64,000 bases of DNA, taken from assembly GCF_006476045.1 (NCBI RefSeq), contig NZ_SRZY01000028.1, forward strand, positions 62,001-126,000, in the 5' to 3' direction. This DNA is from Sphingobacterium lumbrici. GTDB lineage: Bacteria > Bacteroidota > Bacteroidia > Sphingobacteriales > Sphingobacteriaceae. Each line of letters opens with the position of its first letter. The stretch's first letter is position 1. Shown here piece by piece: positions 8,381-17,067 of this stretch. Both the position numbers and the translations under genes were made by a program. A model generated the notes under the pieces. The model did not search any database. It was not told where the DNA came from and saw nothing but the letters and a program-made list of their open reading frames with translations.

Positions 8381-9952
8381 CTATGGTCTTTTATTTTTTG
8401 GTAATTCAGCAATCGTTTTACCCTTTAGGCTTTCTTCTACCAAGTAACCGATAAATTTTGTGAAAGGCTCGATGTTTTGTTCAACACTGGCCTGTTCGAG
8501 TGCTTGCATATATTCATCTCGTCTTTCCACCGGAATGACCGACCATCTATATCCGCCCGATGCAAGCATGACATTCATTAAAAAACGACCCATCCTTCCG
8601 TTGCCGTCCATGTAAGGGTGAATGAATACAAATATGAAATGCCCTAAAACAGCTCTAACAGATGCTTCTGTTTCTTCTTCCAACAATTCAAACAATACAG
8701 GCATCGCATCACGCATGGCGTCAACATTTAAGGGTACGTGCTTGGAGTTGCTGATATAAACCTGATTGTTGCGATATCCAGCCAGATCAGCGGCTTTCAA
8801 CAAACCTGCTGTCACGCTCGGATCGAAAAGTTGCCGATACCATTTCGAATGGTCTTTGTCTACCTGCGTTCCCGCATTTGCTCCGCCCAATATGGCGTTT
8901 ATACTTTCCTTGACGGACTGGAATGCCTGATAATAGCCTCTCGCTGCCATTGCATCGCACTGTTTGCGATCCTCTTCACTCTCTTTGGTATCCCATTTTC
9001 CAGAACTTACCTTCTCAATCATTTCGGGCGTTACACGATAGCGCTCTATGGAGAGAGAATGGTAGGCATCAGTGACGTAGATATCGTCGATCTCTTTTAG
9101 GAAAGCTTCCTTATTTTCTGGTAGTCCCGGCGAAGTAGGGAAGTTCTGTATGATCACTTCTCGCATCTGCTCCCACATCAACCGGATACGGGTGGCATAT
9201 GGGGATCGTTCGCGGGCAGGTAATTTCAGATCGATTTTATTTTCGAATGGATCTTCTTCGCGGATATCATAATCCGCCTGCTTAAAGGTATTTATGATCT
9301 GGTCGGCAATTCTTCCCCTGTTGATATTTCGGAAGGCTCCTGCCAGTCGCCCTGCCAGTGTAGTATGACCGTTTTCGAGTAGTATGGGCAGGAGTTCGGA
9401 TGCGTCCCTTATTAATGACAACGCAGTACGGGCATCTATAGCATTTCTCGTGTAGATGGTTGCGGCGCTGTAAATGAGAGCGGACTGTAGATTGTACATT
9501 CGTATCCCATTATCGGTCACGACGAGCTGATCCGCTGGCGGTAGTTCTCCCCGTAGATTGAAAAGAGATGTGTTGTGCGGCAATGCAGTTGGATGGTTAT
9601 TTCCGTGGGGAGAACGAATAAGTAACTGCTGCGGTACAGATTGATTGCCCGCATGGAGCAATAAGGACTGGTCGGCTGAGAGGCACCAGTCGTCCCCATA
9701 TCTGTGATTTAGGAATACCGCAATAAAATCCCAATACGAACTATACCAGGCTGTGGTTTCGCCATCCTTCGCTTCCGGATTGGTAGCGATATACCAACCC
9801 TTGGCGACTTCCCTGATAAATCCATTCTTGGTCAGGATTTCACGGTATTTACGATTAGGAATGTCATCCGTATGGATGCCTATTGTCCCTTTTTCTTGCA
9901 ATTGCTGTAGAAACTTTAGGGCTTCTACAAATCTTTCTCGCGGTGTTGCCAT
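8381..9952 (-). CDS. Fic family protein with an N-terminal AbiEi-like winged-helix region
   Basis: A 523-residue protein. The C-terminal Fic domain (about 290-500) has a complete catalytic loop, HPYMDGNGRMGR at 445-456, the signature of enzymes that usually transfer AMP from ATP to a protein hydroxyl. The segment HSLSIERYR at 298-306 sits where class II Fic proteins carry the inhibitory motif (S/T)xxxE(G/N): Ser299 and Glu303 are present but Arg304 replaces Gly/Asn. Residues 1-230 resemble the winged helix plus C-terminal part of AbiEi-type regulators (NGFIREVAKGWYIATNPEA, then WCLSADQSLLLH). The ATG at 9952 lies 12 nt from a 24-bp tandem repeat array. G+C appears higher than in neighbouring core genes. 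A 61-residue protein follows. Confidence 0.9.
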   Translation of the reverse strand: MATPRERFVEALKFLQQLQEKGTIGIHTDDIPNRKYREILTKNGFIREVAKGWYIATNPEAKDGETTAWYSSYWDFIAVFLNHRYGDDWCLSADQSLLLHAGNQSVPQQLLIRSPHGNNHPTALPHNTSLFNLRGELPPADQLVVTDNGIRMYNLQSALIYSAATIYTRNAIDARTALSLIRDASELLPILLENGHTTLAGRLAGAFRNINRGRIADQIINTFKQADYDIREEDPFENKIDLKLPARERSPYATRIRLMWEQMREVIIQNFPTSPGLPENKEAFLKEIDDIYVTDAYHSLSIERYRVTPEMIEKVSSGKWDTKESEEDRKQCDAMAARGYYQAFQSVKESINAILGGANAGTQVDKDHSKWYRQLFDPSVTAGLLKAADLAGYRNNQVYISNSKHVPLNVDAMRDAMPVLFELLEEETEASVRAVLGHFIFVFIHPYMDGNGRMGRFLMNVMLASGGYRWSVIPVERRDEYMQALEQASVEQNIEPFTKFIGYLVEESLKGKTIAELPKNKRP

Positions 9953-9964
9953 ATCGTTATTCGT

Positions 9965-10084
9965 TTATCAAACACTGATGTGCTTTTGTTATCAAACGTT
10001 GATGTGGTAAATTTAGTAAATATTGTTGTTGTATTTTTATTAAATTATGATGTGTTAGTTTTATTAAACCGTGTTCAATATTGC
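9965..10084. repeat. Five tandem 24-bp repeats upstream of the Fic gene
   Basis: Units start at 9965, 9989, 10013, 10037 and 10061, exactly 24 bp apart. Each begins TTA(T/G)(C/T)AAA; units 1, 2 and 4 carry TGATGTG at the same offset, and units 3 and 5 are more diverged. Unit 2 contains ATCAA-ACG-TTGAT, a dyad. There are no spacers, so it is not CRISPR. The array ends 12 nt before the Fic start codon and must overlap its promoter, which fits an operator or iteron-like binding array. Confidence 0.8.
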
Positions 10085-10183
10085 AATCGCAGGTATTATG
10101 TTGGAATAGACTTTGCGAAAAAATATATCAATTGATTCCTTGTTCAAGATCTATTTCTCTATTATAAGTTATTTAGTCGAAGA

Positions 10184-10255
10184 GATCTTTTGCGTCCAAA
10201 ATAGCCTCATAGTCTTCCATAAAGTTCGACTTTCCGCAACTCGACCCTACTAAAA
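10184..10255 (-). repeat. 75-bp island repeat, copy 3
   Basis: On the minus strand it reads CGKSNFMEDYEAILDAKDL, then FD and a TAA stop. It is closest to copy 2 (7905-7978). An ATG inside would give only a 15-residue peptide. Like copy 2 it is bordered by a terminator hairpin at its high-coordinate end. Confidence 0.6.
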
Positions 10256-10284
10256 AGCTTCTCTGAAAACGAGGAGCTTTTTTT
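10253..10284 (+). terminator. Terminator hairpin beside repeat copy 3
   Basis: AAAAGCTTCTC (10253-10263) pairs with GAGGAGCTTTT (10271-10281) with one G-U pair; T continues to 10284. The A-run on the other side could let it work in both directions. Confidence 0.7.
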
Positions 10285-10460
10285 GTTTGTTGTGTTGATA
10301 AGTAAGATTTTACGAGCTATATGCTCCGTTGCTTAACTAAATCAATTATTTAAAACATACTCTTACGAATGGACAGAATTTGTTAGCGAGACAAATTTTG
10401 ATTTATGTATACAGATCCAGTGATTGTTACAATTTAATGACTAAAATGTAATCTGATTTT

Positions 10461-10491
10461 TTTGCTTGTAAAGTCGAAAAGTTTAGATTTG
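10461..10491 (+). promoter_or_regulatory. Promoter of the outer-membrane barrel gene
   Basis: TTTG (10461-10464), 19 nt, then TAGATTTG (10484-10491): an exact match to the Bacteroidota primary-sigma consensus. The start codon is 28 nt downstream. Confidence 0.85.
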
Positions 10492-10519
10492 CATCAGTTT
10501 AATTTAAAACAATAAAAAT

Positions 10520-11155
10520 ATGAAAAAATTATTACTTACTTTAACTGCTGTAGCAGGATTGACATTTGCGTCTAATGCGCAAGAATTTGGTTTCCAAAAA
10601 TCTGACTTTATTGTCGAAGGGTTTATTCGTTCTTCTAATACGAATGATAAGGGAGCTGAAGCAAAATTCTCAGGTTTCAACTTTAACCCTAAGTTTGGTT
10701 ATTTTGTATCTGACAAAATCGCTGTAGGTTTGGAATTGGGTGCTGGTACTGAAAAGGTAACTGATTACTCTGGAGATAACGATGCGTATACTAAAAACAA
10801 TAATTTTGGTATAGGTGCTTTTGGTCGTTATTATTTTCTAGAAGTTGGTTCACGTTTTAAAACTTATGCTGAGTTAGGTGCTGGTTACAACCAAATAGGT
10901 GGTGAGGAAAATAATGGTACAGATACTGATAAATTTGACAACACTAAAGGTTTTGGTGTCAATGCGGGTGTAGGTGCTAACTTTTTCTTAACAAATAATA
11001 TTGCAGTTAGTTTTGCTTTTGGAAATGTAGTAGCTTTCAATTCTTCTAAAGTAGATGTTGATGGTGCTAAATCAGAAACAGAATTCAATACAAATATCAA
11101 CGTATTTGATAACTTCTTTAATACTGCTAAATTTGGATTGACGTTCAAATTCTAA
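10520..11155 (+). CDS. Outer-membrane beta-barrel protein
   Basis: A 211-residue protein with a signal peptide (MKKLLLTLTAVAGLTFASNA, cleavage expected before QEF). The mature part consists of alternating strands rich in Gly, Tyr and Phe (FNFNPKFGYFVSDKIAVGLELGAG, FGIGAFGRYYFLEV, TYAELGAGYN), ends with KFGLTFKF, and has the C-terminal Phe typical of outer-membrane barrels. It fits the small 8-stranded OMP_b-brl group in size. Function is unknown. It has its own consensus promoter and a shared bidirectional terminator, so it is a single-gene unit, probably well expressed. Confidence 0.85.
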   Translation: MKKLLLTLTAVAGLTFASNAQEFGFQKSDFIVEGFIRSSNTNDKGAEAKFSGFNFNPKFGYFVSDKIAVGLELGAGTEKVTDYSGDNDAYTKNNNFGIGAFGRYYFLEVGSRFKTYAELGAGYNQIGGEENNGTDTDKFDNTKGFGVNAGVGANFFLTNNIAVSFAFGNVVAFNSSKVDVDGAKSETEFNTNINVFDNFFNTAKFGLTFKF

Positions 11156-11167
11156 GGGTATTTCCTT

Positions 11168-11210
11168 AAAAAAGTAAGGGGAGCAAAATTTTGCTCCCCT
11201 TACTTTTTTT
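11168..11210. terminator. Bidirectional terminator between the barrel gene and rpsJ
   Basis: A 17-bp perfect palindrome (11172-11188 with 11189-11205) is flanked by an A-run on the left and a T-run on the right. It can end both the plus-strand barrel transcript and the minus-strand str operon. Confidence 0.88.
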
Positions 11211-11223
11211 GATTGAAATCCTA

Positions 11224-11529
11224 TCACACTTTGATTTCAACTTCAACACCAGATGGTAATTCAAGTTTCATCAATGCGTCAACAGTTTTAGAGTTAGATG
11301 AATAAATATCTAACAATCTTTTGTACGCGCACAATTGGAATTGCTCACGTGCTTTTTTGTTAACGTGTGGTGAACGTAAAACCGTGTAGATTTTTTTCTC
11401 TGTAGGCAATGGAATAGGACCACTCACTACTGCACCTGTAGGTTTTACTGTTTTTACGATTTTCTCAGCTGACTTGTCAACTAAATTGTAATCGTACGAT
11501 TTCAATTTGATTCGGATTCTTTGGCTCAT
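11224..11529 (-). CDS. rpsJ: 30S ribosomal protein S10
   Basis: A 101-residue S10, starting [18 protein letters not shown]. The ATG at 11529 is chosen because it gives the conserved N-terminus; an upstream in-frame ATG would add 14 unrelated residues. The conserved stretch [29 protein letters not shown] is visible in two parts either side of residue 60. S10 binds 16S rRNA in the 30S head and also serves in antitermination complexes. It is the last gene of rpsL-rpsG-fusA-rpsJ, 141 nt after fusA. Confidence 0.97.
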   Translation of the reverse strand: MSQRIRIKLKSYDYNLVDKSAEKIVKTVKPTGAVVSGPIPLPTEKKIYTVLRSPHVNKKAREQFQLCAYKRLLDIYSSNSKTVDALMKLELPSGVEVEIKV

Positions 11530-11606
11530 TTTTATTTGTTTAAGATGACCGTTGATTAGAGCTATTCGCAACCGACGGTCGGTTTACTTTTATGATTAAG
11601 GATAAG

Positions 11607-11666
11607 GATTAAAGAACAAAGATAAAAGACTCTATGTCCTTCATCTTTGCTCCTTGATCTTTAATC
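11607..11666 (-). other. Hairpin in the fusA-rpsJ gap
   Basis: GATTAAAGA (11607-11615) pairs with TCTTTAATC (11658-11666), and inside it CAAAGAT (11617-11623) pairs with ATCTTTG (11643-11649), with an asymmetric internal loop. There is no T-run on either strand, so it looks like an RNA processing or stability element and not a terminator. Confidence 0.5.
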
Positions 11667-11670
11667 AATA

Positions 11671-13794
11671 TTATTCTACTGATCCTTTAACTCTGCCTTT
11701 TGATTTTGCAATCACTTCTTCAGCAACGTTACGAGGTGCTTCAGCAAAGTGATCGAATTCCATGGTAGAGGTAGCACGTCCTGAAGTAATTGTACGTAAT
11801 TGTGTTACGTAACCAAACATCTCAGAAAGAGGTACTAATGCTTTGATAACTTGAGCACCATTACGTGAGTCCAAACCTTGCATTTGACCACGACGACGGT
11901 TTAAGTCACCCATTACATCACCCATATTTTCTTCCGGTGTTAAAACCTCTATTTTCATAATTGGTTCCATTAACACAGGAGAACATTTTGGTAATGCTTC
12001 ACGGTATGCTGAGCGAGCCGCTAATTCGAAAGATAGTGAATCTGAATCGACTGCGTGGAATGAACCATCAATCAAACGAACTTTCATGCCTGATAACGGA
12101 TATCCAGCTAATACACCGTTTTTCATTGATGTTTCAAATCCTTTCTGAACGGAAGGGATAAATTCTTTTGGAATTTTACCACCAACGATTTCGTTTACGA
12201 ATTGAAGAGGTGATTTAGTCAAATCGTAATCTTCATCGGCTGGAGAAATAACAACTTTAATGTCCGCGAATTTACCACGACCACCTGATTGTTTTTTGAA
12301 CACCTCACGGTGCTCTGAAGTACCGTTAATAGACTCTTTGTATGATACTTGAGGAGCACCTTGGTTAACCTCAACTTTGAATTCACGTTTCAAACGATCG
12401 ATCAAGATCTCTAAGTGAAGCTCACCCATGCCCGAGATAACTGTTTGACCAGTTTCTTCGTCAGTTTTTACGACGAATGTAGGATCTTCTTCGGCTAATT
12501 TGCCAAGACCAATACCTAATTTATCAATGTCAGCTTGAGTTTTTGGCTCAATAGCCAAACCAATTACCGGCTCAGGAAAGTTCATTGTTTCTAAGACGAT
12601 AGGGTGTTTTTCATCACACAATGTATCACCAGTCTTAATATCCTTGAAACCAACAACCGCGCCGATATCACCAGCTTCGATGAAAGGGATAGGGTTTTGT
12701 TTGTTTGCGTGCATTTGGAAGATACGCGAAATACGCTCTTTATTTCCTGAACGTGTGTTCAATACATAAGAACCCGCATCTAACTTACCTGAATAGGCAC
12801 GAATGAAACACAAACGGCCTACAAAAGGGTCGGTTGCAATTTTGAAACCTAATGCTGCGAAAGGCTCGTTAACATCTGGCTTGCGTAATAATTCTGCACC
12901 TGTATCGGGATGAGTACCTTTAACACCTTCTGAATCCATTGGTGACGGCAATAATTCCATTACTAGATCCAACATGGTCTGTACACCTTTATTCTTGAAA
13001 GATGAACCACACACCATAGGAACGATAGAGTTATCCAATACTGCCGCACGTAAAGCGTTTAAGATTTCACGTTCAGTCAACGAATTCGGATCCTCGAAGA
13101 ATTTCTCCATCAAAGTCTCATCATAACCAGCTACTGCTTCTAATAATTTTTCACGGTATTCTGCAACTTCTTGAAGCATATCTTCTGGGATAGGCACTTC
13201 TGTAAAGGTCATACCTTTATCATGCTCATTCCATACGATACCACGGTTGTTAATTAAATCAACTACACCTGTAAAAGAATCTTCAGCACCGATAGGCAAT
13301 TGCAACGCTACGGCATCAGAACCCAACATTGATTTTACTTGACCAACTACTTTTAAAAAGTCGGCTCCTGAGCGGTCCATTTTATTAACGAAACCGATAC
13401 GAGGAACTTTGTAATTGTCGGCTAAACGCCAGTTCGTCTCAGACTGAGGTTCTACACCATCAACTGCTGAGAATAGGAATACTAATCCGTCTAATACACG
13501 TAATGAACGATTTACCTCAACGGTGAAATCCACGTGTCCAGGAGTATCGATTACGTTGACTTGGTATTTGTTACCACGGTATTGCCAGAATACAGTTGTT
13601 GCAGCAGAGGTAATCGTGATACCGCGTTCCGCTTCCTGCTCCATCCAGTCCATTGTAGAAGCACCTTCGTGAACTTCACCAATTTTATGGTTTACACCTG
13701 AATAGTAAAGAATACGTTCAGTTGTAGTAGTTTTACCAGCATCAATGTGCGCAGCGATACCGATATTTCTAGTGAATTTTAAATCTCTTGCCAT
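11671..13794 (-). CDS. fusA: Elongation factor G
   Basis: A 707-residue translocation GTPase. The start [12 protein letters not shown] is preferred over an in-frame ATG five codons upstream. G motifs: [17 protein letters not shown] (G1), the GITI switch, DTPGHVDF (G3) and [10 protein letters not shown] (G4). EF-G domains II to V follow, with [18 protein letters not shown] in domain III and RRGQMQGLD in domain V. It catalyses tRNA-mRNA translocation and, with ribosome recycling factor, recycling. It sits between rpsG and rpsJ in the str operon, with large hairpins in both flanking gaps. Confidence 0.97.
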   Translation of the reverse strand: MARDLKFTRNIGIAAHIDAGKTTTTERILYYSGVNHKIGEVHEGASTMDWMEQEAERGITITSAATTVFWQYRGNKYQVNVIDTPGHVDFTVEVNRSLRVLDGLVFLFSAVDGVEPQSETNWRLADNYKVPRIGFVNKMDRSGADFLKVVGQVKSMLGSDAVALQLPIGAEDSFTGVVDLINNRGIVWNEHDKGMTFTEVPIPEDMLQEVAEYREKLLEAVAGYDETLMEKFFEDPNSLTEREILNALRAAVLDNSIVPMVCGSSFKNKGVQTMLDLVMELLPSPMDSEGVKGTHPDTGAELLRKPDVNEPFAALGFKIATDPFVGRLCFIRAYSGKLDAGSYVLNTRSGNKERISRIFQMHANKQNPIPFIEAGDIGAVVGFKDIKTGDTLCDEKHPIVLETMNFPEPVIGLAIEPKTQADIDKLGIGLGKLAEEDPTFVVKTDEETGQTVISGMGELHLEILIDRLKREFKVEVNQGAPQVSYKESINGTSEHREVFKKQSGGRGKFADIKVVISPADEDYDLTKSPLQFVNEIVGGKIPKEFIPSVQKGFETSMKNGVLAGYPLSGMKVRLIDGSFHAVDSDSLSFELAARSAYREALPKCSPVLMEPIMKIEVLTPEENMGDVMGDLNRRRGQMQGLDSRNGAQVIKALVPLSEMFGYVTQLRTITSGRATSTMEFDHFAEAPRNVAEEVIAKSKGRVKGSVE

Positions 13795-13855
13795 AATATT
13801 TTTATGCACTTAGCCTTTTAAAGCTTTCTTTAATTGCAATGTTTGTAAAAATAAG

Positions 13856-13904
13856 TACACCGATTCCGATAATCGAAAGAGTTCTATTATCTGGAATCGG
13901 TGTA
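13856..13904 (-). other. Long hairpin between rpsG and fusA
   Basis: An 18-bp stem with one bulged base joins 13856-13873 to 13886-13904, around a 12-nt loop. On the minus strand it is followed by CTTATTTTTAC, a weak T-rich tail. Position inside the str operon suggests attenuation, mRNA processing or ribosomal-protein feedback; which one is not visible. Confidence 0.65.
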
Positions 13905-13931
13905 ATCATATTTGATTCTTTGTTTTCAAAA

Positions 13932-14399
13932 TTAGAATCTGAAGTGTGAGAACGCCTTGTTAGCTTCCGCCATTTTGTGCGTATCTTCTTTCTTCTTAAC
14001 AGCAGCACCTTCACCTTTAGAAGCTGAAATGATTTCTCCTGCTAATTTTTCGAACATTGTTTTTTCACCACGTTTACGTGAGTAAGAAATTAACCATTTC
14101 ATACCCAAAGCGATTTTACGATCAGGACGTACTTCCATAGGAACTTGGAAGTTAGCACCACCAACACGACGAGATTTAACCTCTACTGCAGGCATAACAT
14201 TGTTTAAAGCTTTTTTCCAAGTCTCTAAACCGTTCTCTTGTGTTTTTTGTTCTACTAATTCTACTGCGTTGTAAAAAATTGAATATGCGATAGATTTTTT
14301 ACCATCGTACATCATGTTGTTTACAAAACGTGTTACCTGAGTGTCGTTAAACTTTGGATCAGGTAAAATGATTCTCTTTTTTGGTTTTGATTTTCTCAT
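13932..14399 (-). CDS. rpsG: 30S ribosomal protein S7
   Basis: A 155-residue S7, starting [17 protein letters not shown]. Typical segments are present: [18 protein letters not shown], then [19 protein letters not shown] and a C-terminal [19 protein letters not shown]7 nucleates 30S head assembly by binding the 3' domain of 16S rRNA, and in Escherichia coli is the translational repressor of the str operon. It lies 19 nt downstream of rpsL; the gap to fusA contains a strong hairpin. Confidence 0.97.
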   Translation of the reverse strand: MRKSKPKKRIILPDPKFNDTQVTRFVNNMMYDGKKSIAYSIFYNAVELVEQKTQENGLETWKKALNNVMPAVEVKSRRVGGANFQVPMEVRPDRKIALGMKWLISYSRKRGEKTMFEKLAGEIISASKGEGAAVKKKEDTHKMAEANKAFSHFRF

Positions 14400-14418
14400 T
14401 TTCTTTCCCTCCGTTTAA

Positions 14419-14832
14419 TTATTTCTTTTTACCTTTTGCTGGAGCTGCAGCTGCTTGTCCTGGTTTAGGACGCTTAGTTCCATATTTTGAACGACGTTGG
14501 TTACGACCTGCTACACCTGATGTATCCAATGCACCACGGATGATGTGGTAACGTACACCTGGTAAATCTTTTACACGACCACCACGGATTAATACGATAG
14601 AGTGTTCTTGTAAATTGTGACCTTCTCCAGGGATGTAAGCGTTGACCTCTTTACCGTTTGTTAAACGTACACGAGCTACTTTACGCATTGCTGAGTTTGG
14701 TTTTTTAGGGGTAGTAGTATATACACGTGTACATACACCTCTTCGCTGTGGACAGCTGTCCAACGCTGGAGACTTACTCTTGTCTACCAGAGCTACTCTA
14801 CCTTTTCTAACTAATTGTTGAATAGTAGGCAT
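14419..14832 (-). CDS. rpsL: 30S ribosomal protein S12
   Basis: A 137-residue S12, starting [12 protein letters not shown], with [18 protein letters not shown] and [14 protein letters not shown]. The lysines of both motifs where streptomycin-resistance substitutions usually occur are wild type. A short Ala/Lys-rich tail follows the core. S12 lines the decoding centre. It is the first gene of the str operon. A TATCTTTG box (14880-14887, minus strand) lies 48 nt upstream of its start. Confidence 0.97.
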   Translation of the reverse strand: MPTIQQLVRKGRVALVDKSKSPALDSCPQRRGVCTRVYTTTPKKPNSAMRKVARVRLTNGKEVNAYIPGEGHNLQEHSIVLIRGGRVKDLPGVRYHIIRGALDTSGVAGRNQRRSKYGTKRPKPGQAAAAPAKGKKK

Positions 14833-14879
14833 TTACCTGTTCTGTTTTTAATTTATGTAAATTAATTTTTAAAAGTCTG

Positions 14880-14887
14880 CAAAGATA
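14880..14887 (-). promoter_or_regulatory. Candidate -7 box of the str operon
   Basis: The minus strand reads TATCTTTG, matching TAnnTTTG, in the 105-nt gap upstream of rpsL. No clear TTTG -33 box is seen at the expected distance. Confidence 0.45.
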
Positions 14888-14937
14888 TGTATAATGTTTT
14901 TAAATATAAAGACTTATGTGTAAAATGTTTTTCAAAC

Positions 14938-17067
14938 CTAGCTGATTAATATAAAGTCAATTTGTCTTTTTTCCAGGTCTACTTTCTTTACTTTGATTTG
15001 AACTTCGTCGCCTAATTGATATACCTTCTTTTTCCGTTGACCGATAATAGCGTAGTTCTTTTCGTCTAAGGTGTAAAAGTCGTCTGTAATATCACGAAGA
15101 CGTACCATTCCTTCACATTTATTCTCCGCTATTTCTACATACATACCCCATTCGGTTACACCGGACACTAAGCCCTTATATTCCACACCGATCTGATCTT
15201 GTAAAAATTCAGCTTGCTTGTATTTTATCGATGCGCGCTCGGCCTCAGCTGCCTTTTTCTCCATCTGCGAGGAGTGCTCTGCCATTTTCTCGTAATGTTC
15301 GGCATTAACTTTACCGCCGCCATCTAAGTAGAATTGTAACAGGCGATGGACCATGACATCAGGATATCTCCGGATAGGAGAGGTGAAGTGGGTGTAATAA
15401 TCGAACGCAAGACCGTAGTGGGATGTGTTTTTGGTTGTATAGATGGCTTTCGCCATAGATCGTACGGCAAGGGAAGTTAAAAGGTTCTGCTCTTTTGAAC
15501 CTTCGATTTTTGTCATCAGTGCGTTAAGGGACTTAGCTGTCTCCTTGTCGGATTTGATATTCAGCTTATGTCCGAAGCGGAGGGCAAACTGGGAGAAGTT
15601 CGTTAAAGTGTCCGGTTTAGGTACATCGTGAAAACGATAAACAAAGGTAAGCTTGTTTTTCCCGCGACCCTGTTTTCCAATATACTCGGCCACCTTGCGG
15701 TTGGCTAACAGCATGAAATCTTCGATCAGTTTGTGAGCGTCTTTTCTGACCTTTGTATATACGCCCAGTGGTTTGCCGTTTTCATCCAGATGGAATTTTA
15801 CTTCTTCGCTTTCGAAACTAATAGCTCCGTTTTTGAATTTGCGTTCTCGGAGGATATAAGCGAGTTCGTTTAGCTTCAGGAGTTCGGATGAAAATTGCCC
15901 TTCTTTGTTCTCTATGATTTCTTGTGCCTCTTCGTAGCTGAATCGGCGGTCAGAATGTATGATCGTGCGCCCAAACCATTGGTCGAGGATATTTGCTTTT
16001 TCATCTATTTCAAATACTGCAGAAAAACATAACTTGTCTTCATGTGGGCGTAACGAGCATAGATCATTCGATAACCGCTCGGGTAACATCGGGATCACGC
16101 GGTCGACCAAGTATACCGACGTGGCGCGCTCGAAAGCTTCCTTATCCAGTGCGCTATCCGGCGTGACATAATGCGAGACATCCGCGATATGGACGCCGAT
16201 TTCGTAATTTCCGTTTTCTAATGTCTGGAAAGAAATCGCATCATCAAAGTCTTTCGCATCGGCAGGGTCTATGGTAAAGGTAAGGGTGTTCCTGAAATCG
16301 CGTCGTTTGGCGATTTCTTCTTTTGTGATTTCACCGGAGATGTTGTTCGCTGCTTCGTCTACTTCTTTCGGGAAGTTTAGTGGAAAGCCAAAGTCTGCCA
16401 AAATCGCGTTCATCTCGGTGTTGTTCTCTCCTTTCTTGCCTAGGATATCTTTTACTTTTCCGATCGGATTTTTTGCATTCTTTGGCCATTCGATGATCGA
16501 TACCACGACCTTCTCACCATCTTGTGCTCCATTGAGGTTGTCTAACGGAATAAAAATGTCATGATTCATTTTTCGGTCATCGGCTAGGAAGAAGGCATAG
16601 CTTTGGGAGACGTCGATCGTACCGGTGAAATCACTTTTGGCGCGTTGGATAATTTCGACTACTTCGCCTTCTCTTTTCTTGCCTTTGCCGCGTTCGTAAA
16701 CATGCACTTTTACGATGTCATTATGTAATGCTTGGCGGAGTTTTCTGGGGGCTACAAAGATGTCGTTTTCGAGTTCGTCATTCGGTACAATGTAGGCCGA
16801 TCCGTCGGCAGTCATGTCGACCTTCCCGGTTACATAGACATTGAGCTGTTTCAGCTTAAATTTTCCTCTTTCGGGCTGAGTAAATAACCCGGATTTGGAA
16901 GCGTCGTTGAGGATGTCTGCAATAGCAACTTTTGAATCCGAATCGGATATGTTGAGTTTTGCGGCGACTTGTTTATAGTTGAGTTTTTGATTGTCGGACT
17001 TTTCGAAAACATCCACGATCATCCGTGTCAAAACTTCTTTATAAGGATTCTCTTTTTTTGATTTCAT
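14938..17067 (-). CDS. rnr: Ribonuclease R
   Basis: A 709-residue 3'-to-5' exoribonuclease of the RNase II/R family. Order: an N-terminal winged-helix-like region (about 1-70), cold-shock-type OB domains (about 70-230), the RNB catalytic domain with DPADAKDFDDAISF, whose aspartates bind magnesium, and a C-terminal S1 domain (about 625-709). RNase R degrades structured RNA, including rRNA in quality control and tmRNA-tagged messages. The length is in the normal range. It is transcribed toward the str operon, but a promoter-bearing gap separates them. Confidence 0.95.
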   Translation of the reverse strand: MKSKKENPYKEVLTRMIVDVFEKSDNQKLNYKQVAAKLNISDSDSKVAIADILNDASKSGLFTQPERGKFKLKQLNVYVTGKVDMTADGSAYIVPNDELENDIFVAPRKLRQALHNDIVKVHVYERGKGKKREGEVVEIIQRAKSDFTGTIDVSQSYAFFLADDRKMNHDIFIPLDNLNGAQDGEKVVVSIIEWPKNAKNPIGKVKDILGKKGENNTEMNAILADFGFPLNFPKEVDEAANNISGEITKEEIAKRRDFRNTLTFTIDPADAKDFDDAISFQTLENGNYEIGVHIADVSHYVTPDSALDKEAFERATSVYLVDRVIPMLPERLSNDLCSLRPHEDKLCFSAVFEIDEKANILDQWFGRTIIHSDRRFSYEEAQEIIENKEGQFSSELLKLNELAYILRERKFKNGAISFESEEVKFHLDENGKPLGVYTKVRKDAHKLIEDFMLLANRKVAEYIGKQGRGKNKLTFVYRFHDVPKPDTLTNFSQFALRFGHKLNIKSDKETAKSLNALMTKIEGSKEQNLLTSLAVRSMAKAIYTTKNTSHYGLAFDYYTHFTSPIRRYPDVMVHRLLQFYLDGGGKVNAEHYEKMAEHSSQMEKKAAEAERASIKYKQAEFLQDQIGVEYKGLVSGVTEWGMYVEIAENKCEGMVRLRDITDDFYTLDEKNYAIIGQRKKKVYQLGDEVQIKVKKVDLEKRQIDFILIS

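Larger units (their letters stand above)
3934..10300. mobile_element. Accessory island next to tRNA-Met (boundaries approximate)
   Basis: Between the tRNA-Met gene and the promoter of the barrel protein at 10.46 kb there is no core gene. The segment holds a large serine recombinase, a solo IS-like end, three diverged 75-bp repeats, a SulP transporter, a small-protein gene plus a decayed copy, and a Fic gene with its repeat array. I see no exact direct repeat of the tRNA 3' end at the far side, so a precise attachment pair cannot be named. Calling it one element is inference; it may be several insertions layered on each other. Confidence 0.5.
9953..10460. other. Gene-free stretch between Fic and the barrel protein
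   Basis: The stretch holds the 24-bp repeat array (9965-10084), repeat copy 3 (10184-10255) and a terminator (10253-10284). I see nothing else in 10285-10460. Confidence 0.6.

Noticed and set aside
9965..10084. Possible CRISPR array
   Set aside because: The 24-bp units are contiguous and diverged, with no spacers and no cas genes nearby.
14419..14832. Streptomycin-resistance mutation in rpsL
   Set aside because: Both resistance-associated motifs, KKPNS and VKDLPG, carry the wild-type lysines.
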